Below are positions 7,650 to 16,024 of a DNA stretch of 64,000 bases, in pieces. Within the stretch, counting starts at the first letter, position 1. Each line of letters begins with the position of its first letter. Origin of the DNA: Actinoplanes teichomyceticus ATCC 31121 (lineage in GTDB: Bacteria; Actinomycetota; Actinomycetes; Mycobacteriales; Micromonosporaceae); assembly GCF_003711105.1 (NCBI RefSeq), contig NZ_CP023865.1, positions 62,001 through 126,000 on the forward strand, in the 5' to 3' direction. The position numbers and the translations under genes are program-made. The notes below the pieces were generated by a model. That model made no database searches, was not told the DNA's origin, and saw only the letters and a program-made list of their open reading frames with translations.

Positions 7650-8228
7650 ATGCTGCTCTCCGACCGTGACCTGGTAGCCGAGCTGACGACGGGCGATCTC
7701 GCACTGGAGCCGTTCGAGCCGTCGCTCATGCAGCCCTCCAGCATCGACGTCCGGTTGGACCGGTTCTTCCGGGTCTTCAACAACCACCTGTACACCCATA
7801 TCGACCCGGCAGAGCAGCAGGACGAGCTGACCGCGGAGGTCGAGGTCAAGGACGGGCAGCCGTTCGTGCTGCACCCGGGTGAGTTCGTGCTGGCGTCCAC
7901 GCTCGAGGTGGTGACCCTCGGCCAGGGGCTCGCGGCGCGTCTGGAGGGCAAGAGCAGCCTGGGCCGGCTCGGCCTGCTGACCCACTCCACGGCGGGCTTC
8001 ATCGACCCCGGCTTCTCCGGTCACGTCACGCTGGAGCTCTCCAACGTCGCCAACCTGCCGATCAAGCTGTGGCCGGGGATGAAAATCGGTCAGCTGTGCA
8101 TCTTCCGGCTGTCCAGTCCCGCTGAGCACCCGTATGGTTCGGCCGTCTACGGCTCTCGCTACCAGGGCCAGCGCGGCCCGACGCCGAGCCGCTCGGCGTT
8201 GAACTTCCGCACCTGGCCGACCAGCTGA
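7650..8228 (+). CDS. dcd: dCTP deaminase
   Basis: The 192-residue protein converts dCTP to dUTP (or directly to dUMP, as reported for actinobacterial members), feeding thymidylate synthesis. Seen: [12 protein letters not shown], the [15 protein letters not shown] segment, the active-site loop [13 protein letters not shown] with the catalytic Glu later in GHVTLELSN, and [15 protein letters not shown]. The length matches the family. ATG 7650 was chosen over an in-frame upstream start because the family begins with MLLSD and the ATG lies 6 nt after TATGGT. The stop codon falls inside the first of three 21-bp repeats. Confidence 0.96.
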   Translation: MLLSDRDLVAELTTGDLALEPFEPSLMQPSSIDVRLDRFFRVFNNHLYTHIDPAEQQDELTAEVEVKDGQPFVLHPGEFVLASTLEVVTLGQGLAARLEGKSSLGRLGLLTHSTAGFIDPGFSGHVTLELSNVANLPIKLWPGMKIGQLCIFRLSSPAEHPYGSAVYGSRYQGQRGPTPSRSALNFRTWPTS

Positions 8229-8272
8229 CGCACCTGGCCGACCAGCTGACGCACCTGGCCGACCAGCTGACG
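8210..8272. repeat. Three perfect 21-bp repeats spanning the dcd stop
   Basis: The unit CACCTGGCCGACCAGCTGAC plus G occurs at 8210-8230, 8231-8251 and 8252-8272 without a mismatch. The first copy encodes the last residues and stop of dcd, so the array looks like a recent expansion of the gene's own 3' end. Confidence 0.95.
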
Positions 8273-8479
8273 TGATCACCGGGTGACGTCTCCGCCGGAG
8301 CGGGCCCGGATCGCCCGTGCGGTGGCCGGGGGCCACCGCGCCGTACCCCGCAGGGATGAACTTCGGCAGGAATCCGAGGTGCGCCGAGGAGGCAGCCGTC
8401 GGGTGGCACCGTCACCGGGTGATCCGCCGGCCACGGCGGGAAGCGGTCCGCGCGCCGCCGCGAGTCTGCTTCCGTCCGC

Positions 8480-8700
8480 CGTGCGTTTCGGGTGTTCGGT
8501 GCGTTCGAGGTGACCGGTGGCCTTTGGAGCCGAACGGTGCCTTTCGGGTCGGTCGTGCATTTCGGGTGCGCTCTGCGTTTGGGGTGCGGGGCGTTCGGGG
8601 TGTGTGGTGCCTTCGGGGGTGCCTGGTGCCTCTGGGGTGCCGGTGCTCTTCGGGTGCGCGGTGCATTTCGGGTCCGCGGTGCGTTTCGATGTCCCGATTC
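8480..8700. repeat. Degenerate short-unit repeat region
   Basis: The gap 8273-8749 carries many imperfect copies of a roughly 15-bp G/T-rich motif around GGTGC-TTTCGGG. Frames are open on both strands but show repeat-derived low-complexity translations, so no gene is called. Confidence 0.65.
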
Positions 8701-8749
8701 GTCCGTCCGCTTCGGTACGCCATCCGGCACCGGCCCGTATTCGTCCGGG

Positions 8750-9223
8750 TCAGCGGTACACCCGTAACCCCCGCGCGACCGCCGCCTCGAGCACCTGCTC
8801 GACCTGCGACGGGGTCAGCCCGGTCGTCGGCACGCGCACCCACCGGCCGCCACGGAGCCCGAACATCAGTTGCCCGGACAGCGCCTCCACACTGCGGAAA
8901 GCCCGCCAGGCGTACGCGTGCCGCCGCTCCTCGTCCGAGCGCGCCACCCCGCCGTCGCTGATCTCGTAGGTGGTCGGCCGCCCGTTCCGCAGTGACCGGC
9001 GGGCGGCGTGGTTGACCAGCGCGATCGGCGCCACGACCGCGAGCACGGCCCCGCTCGCCAACAGCTCCGGCCGCATCACCCCGGTCGCGAACTGTGCCAG
9101 CACGGCCGCCGCCAGCAGCATCCACCCGGCGCAGCGCGCGGCCAGAACGGGGGCCCGCAGCCGACGCCGGGTCGCGGCGGCGATCAGCGCCGGGTCGGGG
9201 GCCGAGGTGATCTGGATCCGCAC
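8750..9223 (-). CDS. YcxB-like small membrane protein
   Basis: The 157-residue protein has two membrane helices (about residues 28-48 and 50-68), then a soluble C-terminal domain with RPTTYEISDGGVARSDEERRHAYAWRAFRSVEA and RWVRVPTTGLT, the layout of the YcxB-like C-terminal domain. Its function is unknown; it is probably an inner-face membrane protein. GTG 9223 was selected because TACGTT lies exactly 6 nt upstream. A much longer in-frame extension into the 20/23-bp repeats is a repeat artefact. It is divergent from the yciI-like gene. Confidence 0.75.
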   Translation of the reverse strand: MRIQITSAPDPALIAAATRRRLRAPVLAARCAGWMLLAAAVLAQFATGVMRPELLASGAVLAVVAPIALVNHAARRSLRNGRPTTYEISDGGVARSDEERRHAYAWRAFRSVEALSGQLMFGLRGGRWVRVPTTGLTPSQVEQVLEAAVARGLRVYR

Positions 9224-9229
9224 GCCGGA

Positions 9230-9235
9230 AACGTA
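9230..9235 (-). promoter_or_regulatory. -10 hexamer of leaderless ycxB-like gene
   Basis: TACGTT, 6 nt, then the GTG at 9223; no ribosome-binding site. Confidence 0.5.
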
Positions 9236-9337
9236 TCCCTCATAAGGGGCGAACCGGCACCGGCCGGACGGCTCGACCCGCTCGCCGCCCCGCCGGTCCG
9301 GCACGGCCGTCTCGCGTCCTGCGCCGGACGCGCGATC

Positions 9338-9343
9338 TACGAT
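9338..9343 (+). promoter_or_regulatory. -10 hexamer of leaderless yciI-like gene
   Basis: TACGAT, 6 nt, then the GTG at 9350. This spacing selects GTG 9350 over ATG 9359 as the start. Confidence 0.55.
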
Positions 9344-9349
9344 GACGCC

Positions 9350-9637
9350 GTGTATCTGATGATTTCGACCTACCAGAAGCCGCTCGCTGACGTCGACCAG
9401 GCTCGTGACCAGCACCTCGCATACATCGCCGACCTGGAGGAGCGCGGACTCGCGGTCACCGCGGGCCGCCAGGAGCCGCCGACCGGCGGCATCATCCTGC
9501 TGGACGTGGACACCGAGGCGCAGGCGCAGGAGCTGATCGCCCAGGATCCGTACGTGCAGCAGGGGCTGGCCACCTACGCCGCCGTCGGCTGGCAGATCAG
9601 CCGCGGCGCTCTCGCCGATTACCAGCGCAAGTACTGA
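9350..9637 (+). CDS. YciI-like protein
   Basis: The 95-residue product has the ferredoxin-like alpha+beta fold of YciI/YCII proteins: YLMISTYQKPLADVDQARDQHLAYIADLEERG (with the conserved His of the putative active site in QHL), a central GGIILLDVDTEAQAQELIAQDPYVQQGLATY (family motif ending in DP-x3-GL), and a C-terminal strand. Its biochemical role is undetermined; some relatives act as small hydrolases or lyases. It stands alone between two repeat arrays. Confidence 0.88.
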   Translation: MYLMISTYQKPLADVDQARDQHLAYIADLEERGLAVTAGRQEPPTGGIILLDVDTEAQAQELIAQDPYVQQGLATYAAVGWQISRGALADYQRKY

Positions 9638-9682
9638 CCCCGGCGGGCGGCGCCGCCGGGGTCGTGTGAGGAGGCCCTGATC

Positions 9683-9950
9683 GGCCCGGCCGCCCCGCAA
9701 CCCGAGGCCCGGCCGCCCCGCAACCCGAGGCGCCGCCGCGCAACTCGAGGCCCGGCCGCCCCGCAACCCGAGGCGCCGCCGCGCAACTCGAGGCGTCGCC
9801 GCGCAACCCGAGGCGCCGCCGCGCAACCCGAGGCGCCGCCGCGCAACCCGAGGCCCGGCCGCCGCGCGAGCCGAGGCCGCGACCGGCCCGCGGCGCGCCC
9901 GCAACCCGAGGCCCGGCCGCCCCCGGGACCTGCCGCGAGCCGAGGCGGCG
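9683..9950. repeat. Interspersed 20-bp and 23-bp tandem units
   Basis: The units share the core CGCAACCCGAGGC and alternate between a 20-bp form (with GCGCCGCCG) and a 23-bp form (with CCCGGCCGCCC), for about ten copies. The array fills most of the gap 9638-10042. Alternating unit lengths suggest slippage plus unequal exchange. Confidence 0.85.
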
Positions 9951-10042
9951 GCCGGCGCCGCGCCCGGCGCTCCGAAATGGACGGCCGGGCGCTTCGTGCG
10001 AGTCTGCGAAGGGAACCCACGGCGAGCGCGGCACCGGCCCCG

Positions 10043-10585
10043 CTACGGGTCGAGGTCCGAGCCGGCCAGCAGGCTGCGGATGGACAACTCGGCGGTGACC
10101 TCCGGCGGGCACTCGTCGACGATCACGGCCGTACCCAGATAGCGGTTTCCGAGGAGCCGGCGCAGGCCGCGGGCCTGGGCCCCGGTCGAGGCCCAGTCGT
10201 CCACCACCAGGACCCGGTCGTCGTCGGCGAGCAACCGGCGGCGTACCCCGAGGTGTTGGGCGTCGCCGCGATGGTCGGCGGGCACCTCGGTCCAGATCAT
10301 CGGTTCGGCGATGGCCCGGCGTGCCCCGGCCCGGTACGCCTCCACGAATCCCACCCCGAGCGCGTGCGCCACCAGCGGGCCGAGCAGGAAGCCGGTCACC
10401 TCCGGGGAGACCACCACGGTGGGCCGCGCGGCGCGGAAGAGGTCGGCCAGCGCCGGGCCGAGACCGTGCAGGATCACCGGATCGCGCCACCAGCCGGACC
10501 GGTCACTGACGAGATAGTCGGCGGGCGGGCCGGGATCGGTCCAGCGGAACGCGCCGCGCAGCCGGTCACGGAGATCGTCGGTCAT
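10043..10585 (-). CDS. Phosphoribosyltransferase-domain protein
   Basis: The 180-residue protein has a type I PRTase fold. The PRPP-binding loop reads DRVLVVDDWASTGAQ (two acidic residues, then the S/T-T-G), preceded by VVVSPEVTGFLLGPLVAHALGVGFVEAYR, the pyrophosphate-loop region, as in adenine/orotate-type PRTases. The specific base is not evident, and the hood is short. It may be a salvage or regulatory enzyme of purine or pyrimidine metabolism. CACGAT lies 6 nt upstream of the ATG, a weaker leaderless signature. It is divergent from the SpoIIE-type phosphatase. Confidence 0.85.
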   Translation of the reverse strand: MTDDLRDRLRGAFRWTDPGPPADYLVSDRSGWWRDPVILHGLGPALADLFRAARPTVVVSPEVTGFLLGPLVAHALGVGFVEAYRAGARRAIAEPMIWTEVPADHRGDAQHLGVRRRLLADDDRVLVVDDWASTGAQARGLRRLLGNRYLGTAVIVDECPPEVTAELSIRSLLAGSDLDP

Positions 10586-10684
10586 CGGGACATCGTGTCA
10601 CCGCCGCGCCGCCCCTCGTGGACCGACCGAATGACCTGACGGCTGACAGGTGGCCAGAACCTGATCGGACAACGGGTCAAGTTG

Positions 10685-10711
10685 ATGCCCGACATGACGC
10701 GGATCGGGCAT
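10685..10711 (+). promoter_or_regulatory. 8-bp inverted repeat before the SpoIIE-type gene
   Basis: ATGCCCGA (10685-10692) and TCGGGCAT (10704-10711) are perfect inverse copies 11 bp apart. The second arm overlaps the first possible start codon (10710), so it could be an operator or a hairpin that hides the start. Confidence 0.4.
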
Positions 10712-11837
10712 GCTGTTCGGCGGAACCATGCCTACCTTCGCCCCGGGCCGCCGCCCGATGAGTCCAGGGAACCGCGCCGGTCTCGGCGCGGCCCTCGTGC
10801 TGCTCGCGGTCGTGTCCGCGATGGAGTCCGCGAACCCCTCCTCGGTGCGGTACGCCGGACTGCTCGCCATCGTGCCGGTCCTGGCCGGGCTCTTCGCCGC
10901 CTGGCAGTTCGTGCTGGGCGCCGGGGTGGCCGCCACCCTGGTCGGCGCGATCTTCGTGGGGCGCTCGGAGTCGCCCGGCCCGGGCGTGATGGCCTACCTG
11001 CTCGGCATCGTGCTGGCCACCGGGATCGCGGTGGCCGGCGCGATGATGCGGCAGCGCCAGACGGAGCGGATCGCCGAGTTGCTGCGGCTCGCCTCGGTGG
11101 CCCAGCAGGCGGTGCTGCGGCCGATCGGGCCGCAGGTGGGTTCGCTGGCGGTGGCCGGGCGGTACATCTCGGCGACCGCGGCGGCGGACATCGGCGGCGA
11201 CCTGTACGAGGCGTTGAACACGCCGTACGGGGTCCGGATCATCATCGGTGACGTACGCGGCAAGGGCCTGGACGCGGTGCGCCTGGCCAGCATCGTGCTC
11301 GGCTCCTACCGGCATGTCGCCTACGAGCGCGCCGATCTGAAGGCGATCGTGGCGGACCTCGACCGGGCGGTGGCGCGCAGCGTCGGCGACGAGGACTTCG
11401 TGACCGCGGCGCTGGTCGAGGAGCGCGGCGGAACCCTGACCATCGTCAACTGTGGACACCCGGCCCCGCTGCTGCTGCGCCGCGGCCTGGTGATCCCGCT
11501 GGAGCCACCGGCGCCGGCGCCCCCGCTCGGGTTCATGCCGGAGGTGAAGGCGCGGGTCGAGCGGCTGGAGCCGGGCGACCGGCTGCTGCTGTTCACCGAC
11601 GGCCTGGGCGAGGCGCGCCGGGAGGGCGAGTTCTTCCCGACCGCGGACCGGGCGTGGCGGCTGCTGGGGCACGGCACGGTCGGCGACGGGCTGGCGTCCC
11701 TGGAGACCGCGCTGGTGGACTGGGTGCACGGCCGCCTGGAGGACGACATCGCCCTGGTGCTGCTGGAGTACGCCGGGCCGGACGCCGGGGCGTCGGTGCC
11801 GGTGCCGAGCTGGGAAGTCGGCGCGGCCGGAAGCTGA
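10710..11837 (+). CDS. Membrane PP2C/SpoIIE-type serine phosphatase
   Basis: The 375-residue protein has about four membrane helices (residues 22-115, including LGAALVLLAVVSAME and PGVMAYLLGIVLATGIAVAGAMM), a short linker helix, then a PP2C/SpoIIE domain (about 145-360). Metal-site motifs are visible: AAADIGGDLYEAL, IIIGDVRGKGLDAV, IVNCGHPAPLL, RLLLFTDGLGEARR and EDDIALVLLEY. Such phosphatases dephosphorylate anti-anti-sigma factors in partner-switching control. No kinase or STAS partner is adjacent. ATG codons at 10710, 10728 and 10758 are all possible; none has a clear ribosome-binding site. Confidence 0.92.
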   Translation: MLFGGTMPTFAPGRRPMSPGNRAGLGAALVLLAVVSAMESANPSSVRYAGLLAIVPVLAGLFAAWQFVLGAGVAATLVGAIFVGRSESPGPGVMAYLLGIVLATGIAVAGAMMRQRQTERIAELLRLASVAQQAVLRPIGPQVGSLAVAGRYISATAAADIGGDLYEALNTPYGVRIIIGDVRGKGLDAVRLASIVLGSYRHVAYERADLKAIVADLDRAVARSVGDEDFVTAALVEERGGTLTIVNCGHPAPLLLRRGLVIPLEPPAPAPPLGFMPEVKARVERLEPGDRLLLFTDGLGEARREGEFFPTADRAWRLLGHGTVGDGLASLETALVDWVHGRLEDDIALVLLEYAGPDAGASVPVPSWEVGAAGS

Positions 11838-11864
11838 CGACCCCGGCGTCCGCAACACGGGGGC

Positions 11865-12017
11865 TCAGGCGGCGCTCTCGTCCGGTTCGCCGGGTGCCGG
11901 GGAGGTCGGGGCCGGTACCGGTGGGACCGGCTCGGGCTGGCGATGCCGGCCGACGTAGTTGCGCGGCTGGCTGGCCTGGCGCGGCTCGGGAATCAGACTT
12001 TTGATCGTGGCGAACAT
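11865..12017 (-). CDS. Small hypothetical protein (50 aa)
   Basis: The product starts MFATIKSLIPEPRQASQPRN and ends in a Pro/Ala-rich acidic tail. A GAGGGGG ribosome-binding site stands 9 nt before ATG 12017, which argues for translation and against the longer 85-residue reading from 12122. No domain is recognised and no membrane span is present. It is convergent with the phosphatase gene and divergent from the acyl-CoA dehydrogenase gene. Confidence 0.6.
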   Translation of the reverse strand: MFATIKSLIPEPRQASQPRNYVGRHRQPEPVPPVPAPTSPAPGEPDESAA

Positions 12018-12248
12018 GGCTACGCCCCCTCGAGGCTCCCGGCGAAACGTTCTTCGCTGTCTATCCGGAGCAACGAGCCTCATCGGTACGCGATACGTAG
12101 TCCCGGGATTCGAAGTAGGCAAATGGCCGATCGGTTGTACTCGTGACCAGCTGTTCGGAGGCGTTCGGCCCGCGGTTCGACGGACCGGTTCCCCTACCCG
12201 GGAAGGGCGACCCCGGTCCGGACCCGGGTTGTCGGTTCCTACCGATGA

Positions 12249-12278
12249 GTAATACAGTGCTGGTTACTGACGGGTAAC
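12249..12278 (+). promoter_or_regulatory. Possible TetR-type operator before acyl-CoA dehydrogenase
   Basis: GTAA (12249-12252), GTTAC (12263-12267) and GTAAC (12274-12278) form two overlapping inverted repeats about 30-55 bp before the start of the acyl-CoA dehydrogenase gene. GTTAC-N6-GTAAC resembles TetR-family half-sites used in fatty-acid regulons. The regulator is not in this window. Confidence 0.35.
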
Positions 12279-12306
12279 TCGCGTTCGGAGAGCGGGGCCA
12301 AGCACC

Positions 12307-14163
12307 ATGACTCACTACCAGAGCAACCTTCGGGACCTCCAGTTCAACCTGTTCGAGGTGTTCGGGGCGGACAAGGCGTTCGGCCAGGCGCCGTTCGACG
12401 AGATCGACGCGGAGACCGCACGGGACGTGCTCGCCGAGGTGAACCGGCTGGCTCGTGAGGATCTCGCGGCCAGCTACACCGACGCGGACCGCAACCCGCC
12501 GGTGTTCGACCCGGCCACCCACACGGCGCCGCTGCCGGAGTCGTTCAAAAAGTCCTACGAGACGTTCATGGCCTCGGAGTTCTGGCGGCTCGACCTGCCG
12601 GGCGCGCTGGGCGGCACGTTCGCCCCGCGGACGCTCTGGTGGGCGATCGCCGAGCAGATCCTCGGCTCGAACGCCCCGATCTGGATGTACGCGTCCGGCC
12701 CGTCCTTCGCCCACGTGGCGTACACCGAGGGCACGCCGGAGCAGAAGGAGTGGGCCAAGCTCTTCGTCGAGAAGCAGTGGGGCTCGACCATGGTGCTGAC
12801 CGAGCCGGACGCCGGTTCGGACGTGGGCGCCGGCCGCACCCGGGCGATCCCGCAGCCGGACGGATCGTGGCACATCGAGGGCGTCAAGCGCTTCATCACC
12901 TCGGGTGAGCACGACCTGACCGACAACATCATCCACTACGTGCTCGCCCGGCCGGTGGGCGTCGAGGGCGTCGGCGGCCCGGGCACCAAGGGCCTGTCGC
13001 TGTTCATCGTGCCGAAGTACCACTTCGACCCGCAGACCGGCGAGCTGGGCGAGCGCAACGGCGTCTACGCCACCAACGTCGAGCACAAGATGGGCCTGAA
13101 GGTCTCCAACACCTGCGAGATGACCTTCGGCGAGCACGGCACCCCGGCCAAGGGCTGGCTGCTCGGCGACAAGCACGACGGCATCCGCCAGATGTTCATG
13201 ATCATCGAGTACGCCCGGATGATGGTCGGCACCAAGGCGATCGCCACCCTCTCCACCGGTTACCTGAACGCGCTGGAGTACGCGAAGAACCGCGTCCAGG
13301 GCGCCGACCTGGTGCAGAACACCGACAAGGCGGCCCCGCGGGTGACCATCACCCACCACCCGGACGTACGCCGCTCGCTGATGCTGCAGAAGTCGTACTC
13401 CGAGGCCCTGCGCGCGCTGGTGATCTACACCGCGTCGTGGCAGGACAGGGTCGCGATCGCGCAGGCGGCCGGCGACGAGAAGGCCGCGAAGATCGCCAGC
13501 AAGGTCAACGACTTCCTGCTCCCGCTGGTCAAGGGCGTCGGCTCCGAGCGGGCGTACGAGCTGCTCGGCCACGAGTCGCTGCAGACCTTCGGCGGCTCCG
13601 GCTTCCTGCAGGACTACCCGCTGGAGCAGTACGTCCGGGACGCGAAGATCGACACCCTGTACGAGGGCACCACCGCGATCCAGAGCCTCGACCTGATCTT
13701 CCGCAAGATCGTCAAGGACAACGGCCGGGCCCTCGGCACCGTGGCCGCCGAGATCCAGGGCTTCATCGAGAGCGAGGCCGGCAACGGTCAGCTCAAGAAC
13801 GAGCGGCTGGCGCTGGGCAAGGCGCTCGGCGAGATGCAGCAGATCCTCGGCGTGGTGATGGGCTGGCTCGCCGCGGTGCAGGGCGGCGAGTCCCGCGAGC
13901 TCTACAAGATCGGTCTGACCTCGCGCCGGATCCTGCTGGCCCTCGGCGACGTGGTCCTCGCCTGGCTGCTGCTGCGCCAGGCCGAGGTGGCGCTGAACGC
14001 GCTGAACGGCGAGGTGTCCGAGGCCGACCACAAGTTCTACACCGGCAAGGTGGCGGCGGCCCGCTTCTTCGTCCGCGAGGTCCTGCCCCGGATCGGCGCC
14101 GACCGCCGGATCGTCGAGAACACCACCCTGGACCTGATGGACCTGTCCGAGGACGCGTTCTGA
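12307..14163 (+). CDS. FadE5-like acyl-CoA dehydrogenase
   Basis: The 618-residue flavoprotein catalyses the first (alpha,beta-dehydrogenation) step of beta-oxidation. The length and order match mycobacterial FadE5: an extra N-terminal helix ([19 protein letters not shown]), the acyl-CoA dehydrogenase core with [19 protein letters not shown] (FAD/substrate loop), [12 protein letters not shown] and a [15 protein letters not shown] segment carrying the catalytic Glu, and a C-terminal helical domain of about 120 residues absent from short-chain enzymes. It appears monocistronic, ending at a 17-bp terminator stem. The ATG is preceded by a GGAGAGCGGGG purine stretch. Confidence 0.93.
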   Translation: MTHYQSNLRDLQFNLFEVFGADKAFGQAPFDEIDAETARDVLAEVNRLAREDLAASYTDADRNPPVFDPATHTAPLPESFKKSYETFMASEFWRLDLPGALGGTFAPRTLWWAIAEQILGSNAPIWMYASGPSFAHVAYTEGTPEQKEWAKLFVEKQWGSTMVLTEPDAGSDVGAGRTRAIPQPDGSWHIEGVKRFITSGEHDLTDNIIHYVLARPVGVEGVGGPGTKGLSLFIVPKYHFDPQTGELGERNGVYATNVEHKMGLKVSNTCEMTFGEHGTPAKGWLLGDKHDGIRQMFMIIEYARMMVGTKAIATLSTGYLNALEYAKNRVQGADLVQNTDKAAPRVTITHHPDVRRSLMLQKSYSEALRALVIYTASWQDRVAIAQAAGDEKAAKIASKVNDFLLPLVKGVGSERAYELLGHESLQTFGGSGFLQDYPLEQYVRDAKIDTLYEGTTAIQSLDLIFRKIVKDNGRALGTVAAEIQGFIESEAGNGQLKNERLALGKALGEMQQILGVVMGWLAAVQGGESRELYKIGLTSRRILLALGDVVLAWLLLRQAEVALNALNGEVSEADHKFYTGKVAAARFFVREVLPRIGADRRIVENTTLDLMDLSEDAF

Positions 14164-14192
14164 CCTGAGGCTTTCCCCACTCTCCTGAAAAA

Positions 14193-14232
14193 GACGTAGG
14201 CCGGCGGACAAGGGCGTCCGCCGGCCTACGTC
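14193..14232. terminator. Bidirectional terminator (17-bp stem)
   Basis: Perfect 17-bp stem (14193-14209 with 14216-14232), 6-nt loop. On the minus strand it is followed by TTTTT, making it a classical intrinsic terminator for sixA; it also closes the acyl-CoA dehydrogenase transcript. Confidence 0.92.
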
Positions 14233-14240
14233 GTCCCCGG

Positions 14241-14759
14241 TCAGCCGCGCGCGGTGTGCCGGCGGGCCAGGCGCATCGACCCCGGCTCGACCCGGGACCA
14301 CGGCGCCTCGCCGGTGTGCACGGCGAGGGTGGACGTCTTCAGCTCGACCGTCACCCCGTCCCACTGGTCGTCCGGCAGGAGCAGGGCGGACACTTCGGAC
14401 ACCGTCGGGTTGTGCCCGACCAGCAGGACCGTACGCACGGTGTCCGGCACCGCCCGGAGCAGGTCGAAGACCTCGGTGCGCCCGCCGTGGTAGAGCCGGT
14501 CCTCGTAGTGCACCTCGGGCGTGCCGTGCGACCGGTCGCCCTGGGCCAGCGCCATCGACGCGGCCTGCCAGGTCTGCCGGGTGCGCCGGGCGGACGAGCA
14601 GATCACCAGGTCGGGGTGCAGCCGCTCGTCGACCAGCCAGGCGCCGGCCGCGTCCGCATCGGAGTGACCACGTTCGGTCAGGCTCCGGTCGAAGTCCGCC
14701 ATTTCGCCCGGAGTCTCCGCTTTGGCGTGGCGTAGCAGGATCAGCGTCCGCAAGGTCAT
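14241..14759 (-). CDS. sixA: SixA-type phosphohistidine phosphatase
   Basis: The 172-residue histidine-phosphatase superfamily protein has LILLRHAKAETPG (RHG-type catalytic motif with the nucleophile His), DFDRSLTERGHSDA, CSSARRTRQT and VLLVGHNPTVSEV (second catalytic His), all in SixA order and at SixA length. SixA removes phosphate from histidine phosphotransfer domains or phosphorylated PTS proteins; the actinobacterial target is unknown. ATG 14759 starts directly at the first strand (MTLRTLILLRH). A longer in-frame extension upstream has no ribosome-binding site. Confidence 0.9.
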   Translation of the reverse strand: MTLRTLILLRHAKAETPGEMADFDRSLTERGHSDADAAGAWLVDERLHPDLVICSSARRTRQTWQAASMALAQGDRSHGTPEVHYEDRLYHGGRTEVFDLLRAVPDTVRTVLLVGHNPTVSEVSALLLPDDQWDGVTVELKTSTLAVHTGEAPWSRVEPGSMRLARRHTARG

Positions 14760-14875
14760 TGCCCCAGCTTGCCTGATTGGAACGTCACGCGTACGGGTAT
14801 GGCGTCGATCGACGTATTTCAGCGCGGCCGGGCACGCCCTGCCCGTCCGCGCGGAAACCATCCGAGGAGGGCCCG

Positions 14876-15157
14876 ATGGGCATCGGCGCAAGCATCTTCC
14901 TGCTGGCTCTGGGGGCGATCCTGGCGTTCGCCGTCAACGCGGACATCAGTGGCCTGGACATCAGCGTGATCGGCTGGATCCTGATGGCGGCCGGCCTGCT
15001 CGGGCTGATCACCACGCTGTGGTTCTGGAACAGCCGCCGGCGTACCGTGGTCACCCGCTCGACCGCCGCCCCGGTCGCCGGGCCGGGCTACACCAGTGAG
15101 TACCGCGAGGTGCGCCGCGACGACGTGCCGCCGCCCCCGCCGCCCGCGTACTCCTGA
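14876..15157 (+). CDS. Small membrane protein (DUF6458-like)
   Basis: The 93-residue protein has two membrane helices: MGIGASIFLLALGAILAFAV and ISVIGWILMAAGLLGLITTLWFW. A basic SRRRTVVTR stop-transfer segment and a cytoplasmic tail ending in PPPPPPAYS follow. It matches the common actinobacterial two-helix family annotated DUF6458, whose function is unknown. A strong GGAGGG ribosome-binding site precedes ATG 14876. Confidence 0.85.
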   Translation: MGIGASIFLLALGAILAFAVNADISGLDISVIGWILMAAGLLGLITTLWFWNSRRRTVVTRSTAAPVAGPGYTSEYREVRRDDVPPPPPPAYS

Positions 15158-15229
15158 CCCGTGCCGCGTACCGGGCCGTGACGCCCGGCCCGGACGGCGC
15201 ACCCCCGGGCCGCGAGCCCACGACGTGGT

Positions 15230-15262
15230 GACCGGCCGGCTCCCGCCGGGAGCCGGCCGGTC
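15230..15262. terminator. Bidirectional terminator hairpin
   Basis: A 15-bp GC-rich stem (15230-15244 with 15248-15262) with a 3-nt loop lies between the convergent DUF6458-like and hemolysin III genes. Confidence 0.85.
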
Positions 15263-15268
15263 GCGTGC

Positions 15269-15946
15269 TCAGGCGTAGAGCGCGAAGTAGATCGCGATGT
15301 GGTGGCAGATCGCCGCGACCAGCGTGCAGGCGTGGAAGAACTCGTGGTGTCCGAAAACGGTCGGCCACGGGTTGGGTCGGCGCAGCGCGTAGAAGACGGC
15401 GCCGACCGTGTAGATCAGCCCGCCGGCCATCATCAGCACCAGGCAGGTCACGCCGCCGGTGCGCAGCACGTCGGGCAGGATGGCGACGGCCACCCAGCCG
15501 AGCGCCACGTAGAGCGGCGCGCCGGCCCAGCGGGGCAGGTGCGGCCAGATCACCTTCAGCGCGACACCGCCGAGGGCGCCACCCCAGACCAGGGCCAGCA
15601 TCACCGTCGCGGTGCCGGTGTGCAGCAGCGACACGCAGAACGGCGTGTACGTCCCGGCGATGAAGATGAAGATCATCGAGTGATCCATCCGGCGCATGAT
15701 CTGGTAGCCGCGCTCGCTCCAGACCCGCCGGTGGTAGAGCGCGCTGATGCCGAACAGGCCGCACACCGTGATGCTGTAGATCAGGCAACTGATGAACGGC
15801 GCGATGCCCGGCCGGGTGGCCGCGATCGAGCAGAGCACGACGCCGCAGACCACGGCGACATAGAAGGCGTACTGATGCAACCGGCCGCGTAGTCGCGGCT
15901 TGCCGAGGTCGGTCGGCTTCATCCGAAACGGGGCTGAGGTCGTCAC
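15269..15946 (-). CDS. Hemolysin III family (ADIPOR-like) membrane protein
   Basis: The 225-residue protein has seven predicted membrane helices and the conserved metal-binding motifs of the hemolysin III/progestin-adipoQ receptor superfamily: ISALYHRRVWSE (S-x3-H), MRRMDHSMIFIFIAGTYTPF (the D-H pair) and GHHEFFHACTLVAAICHH (H-x3-H). These residues bind zinc and are linked to ceramidase-like hydrolysis in eukaryotic relatives; the bacterial role is unproven. GTG 15946 was chosen because TAACCT lies 7 nt upstream; an internal ATG at 15922 is the alternative. Confidence 0.92.
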   Translation of the reverse strand: MTTSAPFRMKPTDLGKPRLRGRLHQYAFYVAVVCGVVLCSIAATRPGIAPFISCLIYSITVCGLFGISALYHRRVWSERGYQIMRRMDHSMIFIFIAGTYTPFCVSLLHTGTATVMLALVWGGALGGVALKVIWPHLPRWAGAPLYVALGWVAVAILPDVLRTGGVTCLVLMMAGGLIYTVGAVFYALRRPNPWPTVFGHHEFFHACTLVAAICHHIAIYFALYA

Positions 15947-15952
15947 GTGCTT

Positions 15953-15975
15953 TAGGTTACGGCACCGTAGGTTAC
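15953..15975 (-). promoter_or_regulatory. -10 of leaderless hemolysin III gene within a direct repeat
   Basis: TAACCT (15954-15959, minus strand) lies 7 nt from GTG 15946. Read on the plus strand, TAGGTTAC occurs twice (15953-15960 and 15968-15975) at a 15-bp step; the repeat may bind a regulator. Confidence 0.45.
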
Positions 15976-16024
15976 TGTCCGGTAGTGATGCTTGATACGA
16001 CCTCTCGTGGCGGATGATGTCGGC

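Noticed and set aside
8412..9125. 237-residue minus-strand frame in the 8.3-9.1 kb region
   Set aside because: Shadow of the YcxB-like gene and repeat-derived sequence.
8750..9904. Long N-terminal extension of the YcxB-like protein
   Set aside because: The extension runs through the yciI-like gene and the 20/23-bp array; GTG 9223 with a 6-nt spaced TACGTT is better.
12061..14364. 767-residue minus-strand open frame opposite the acyl-CoA dehydrogenase
   Set aside because: Complementary-strand shadow with Leu/Gly/Val-rich low-information sequence; the plus strand is unambiguous.
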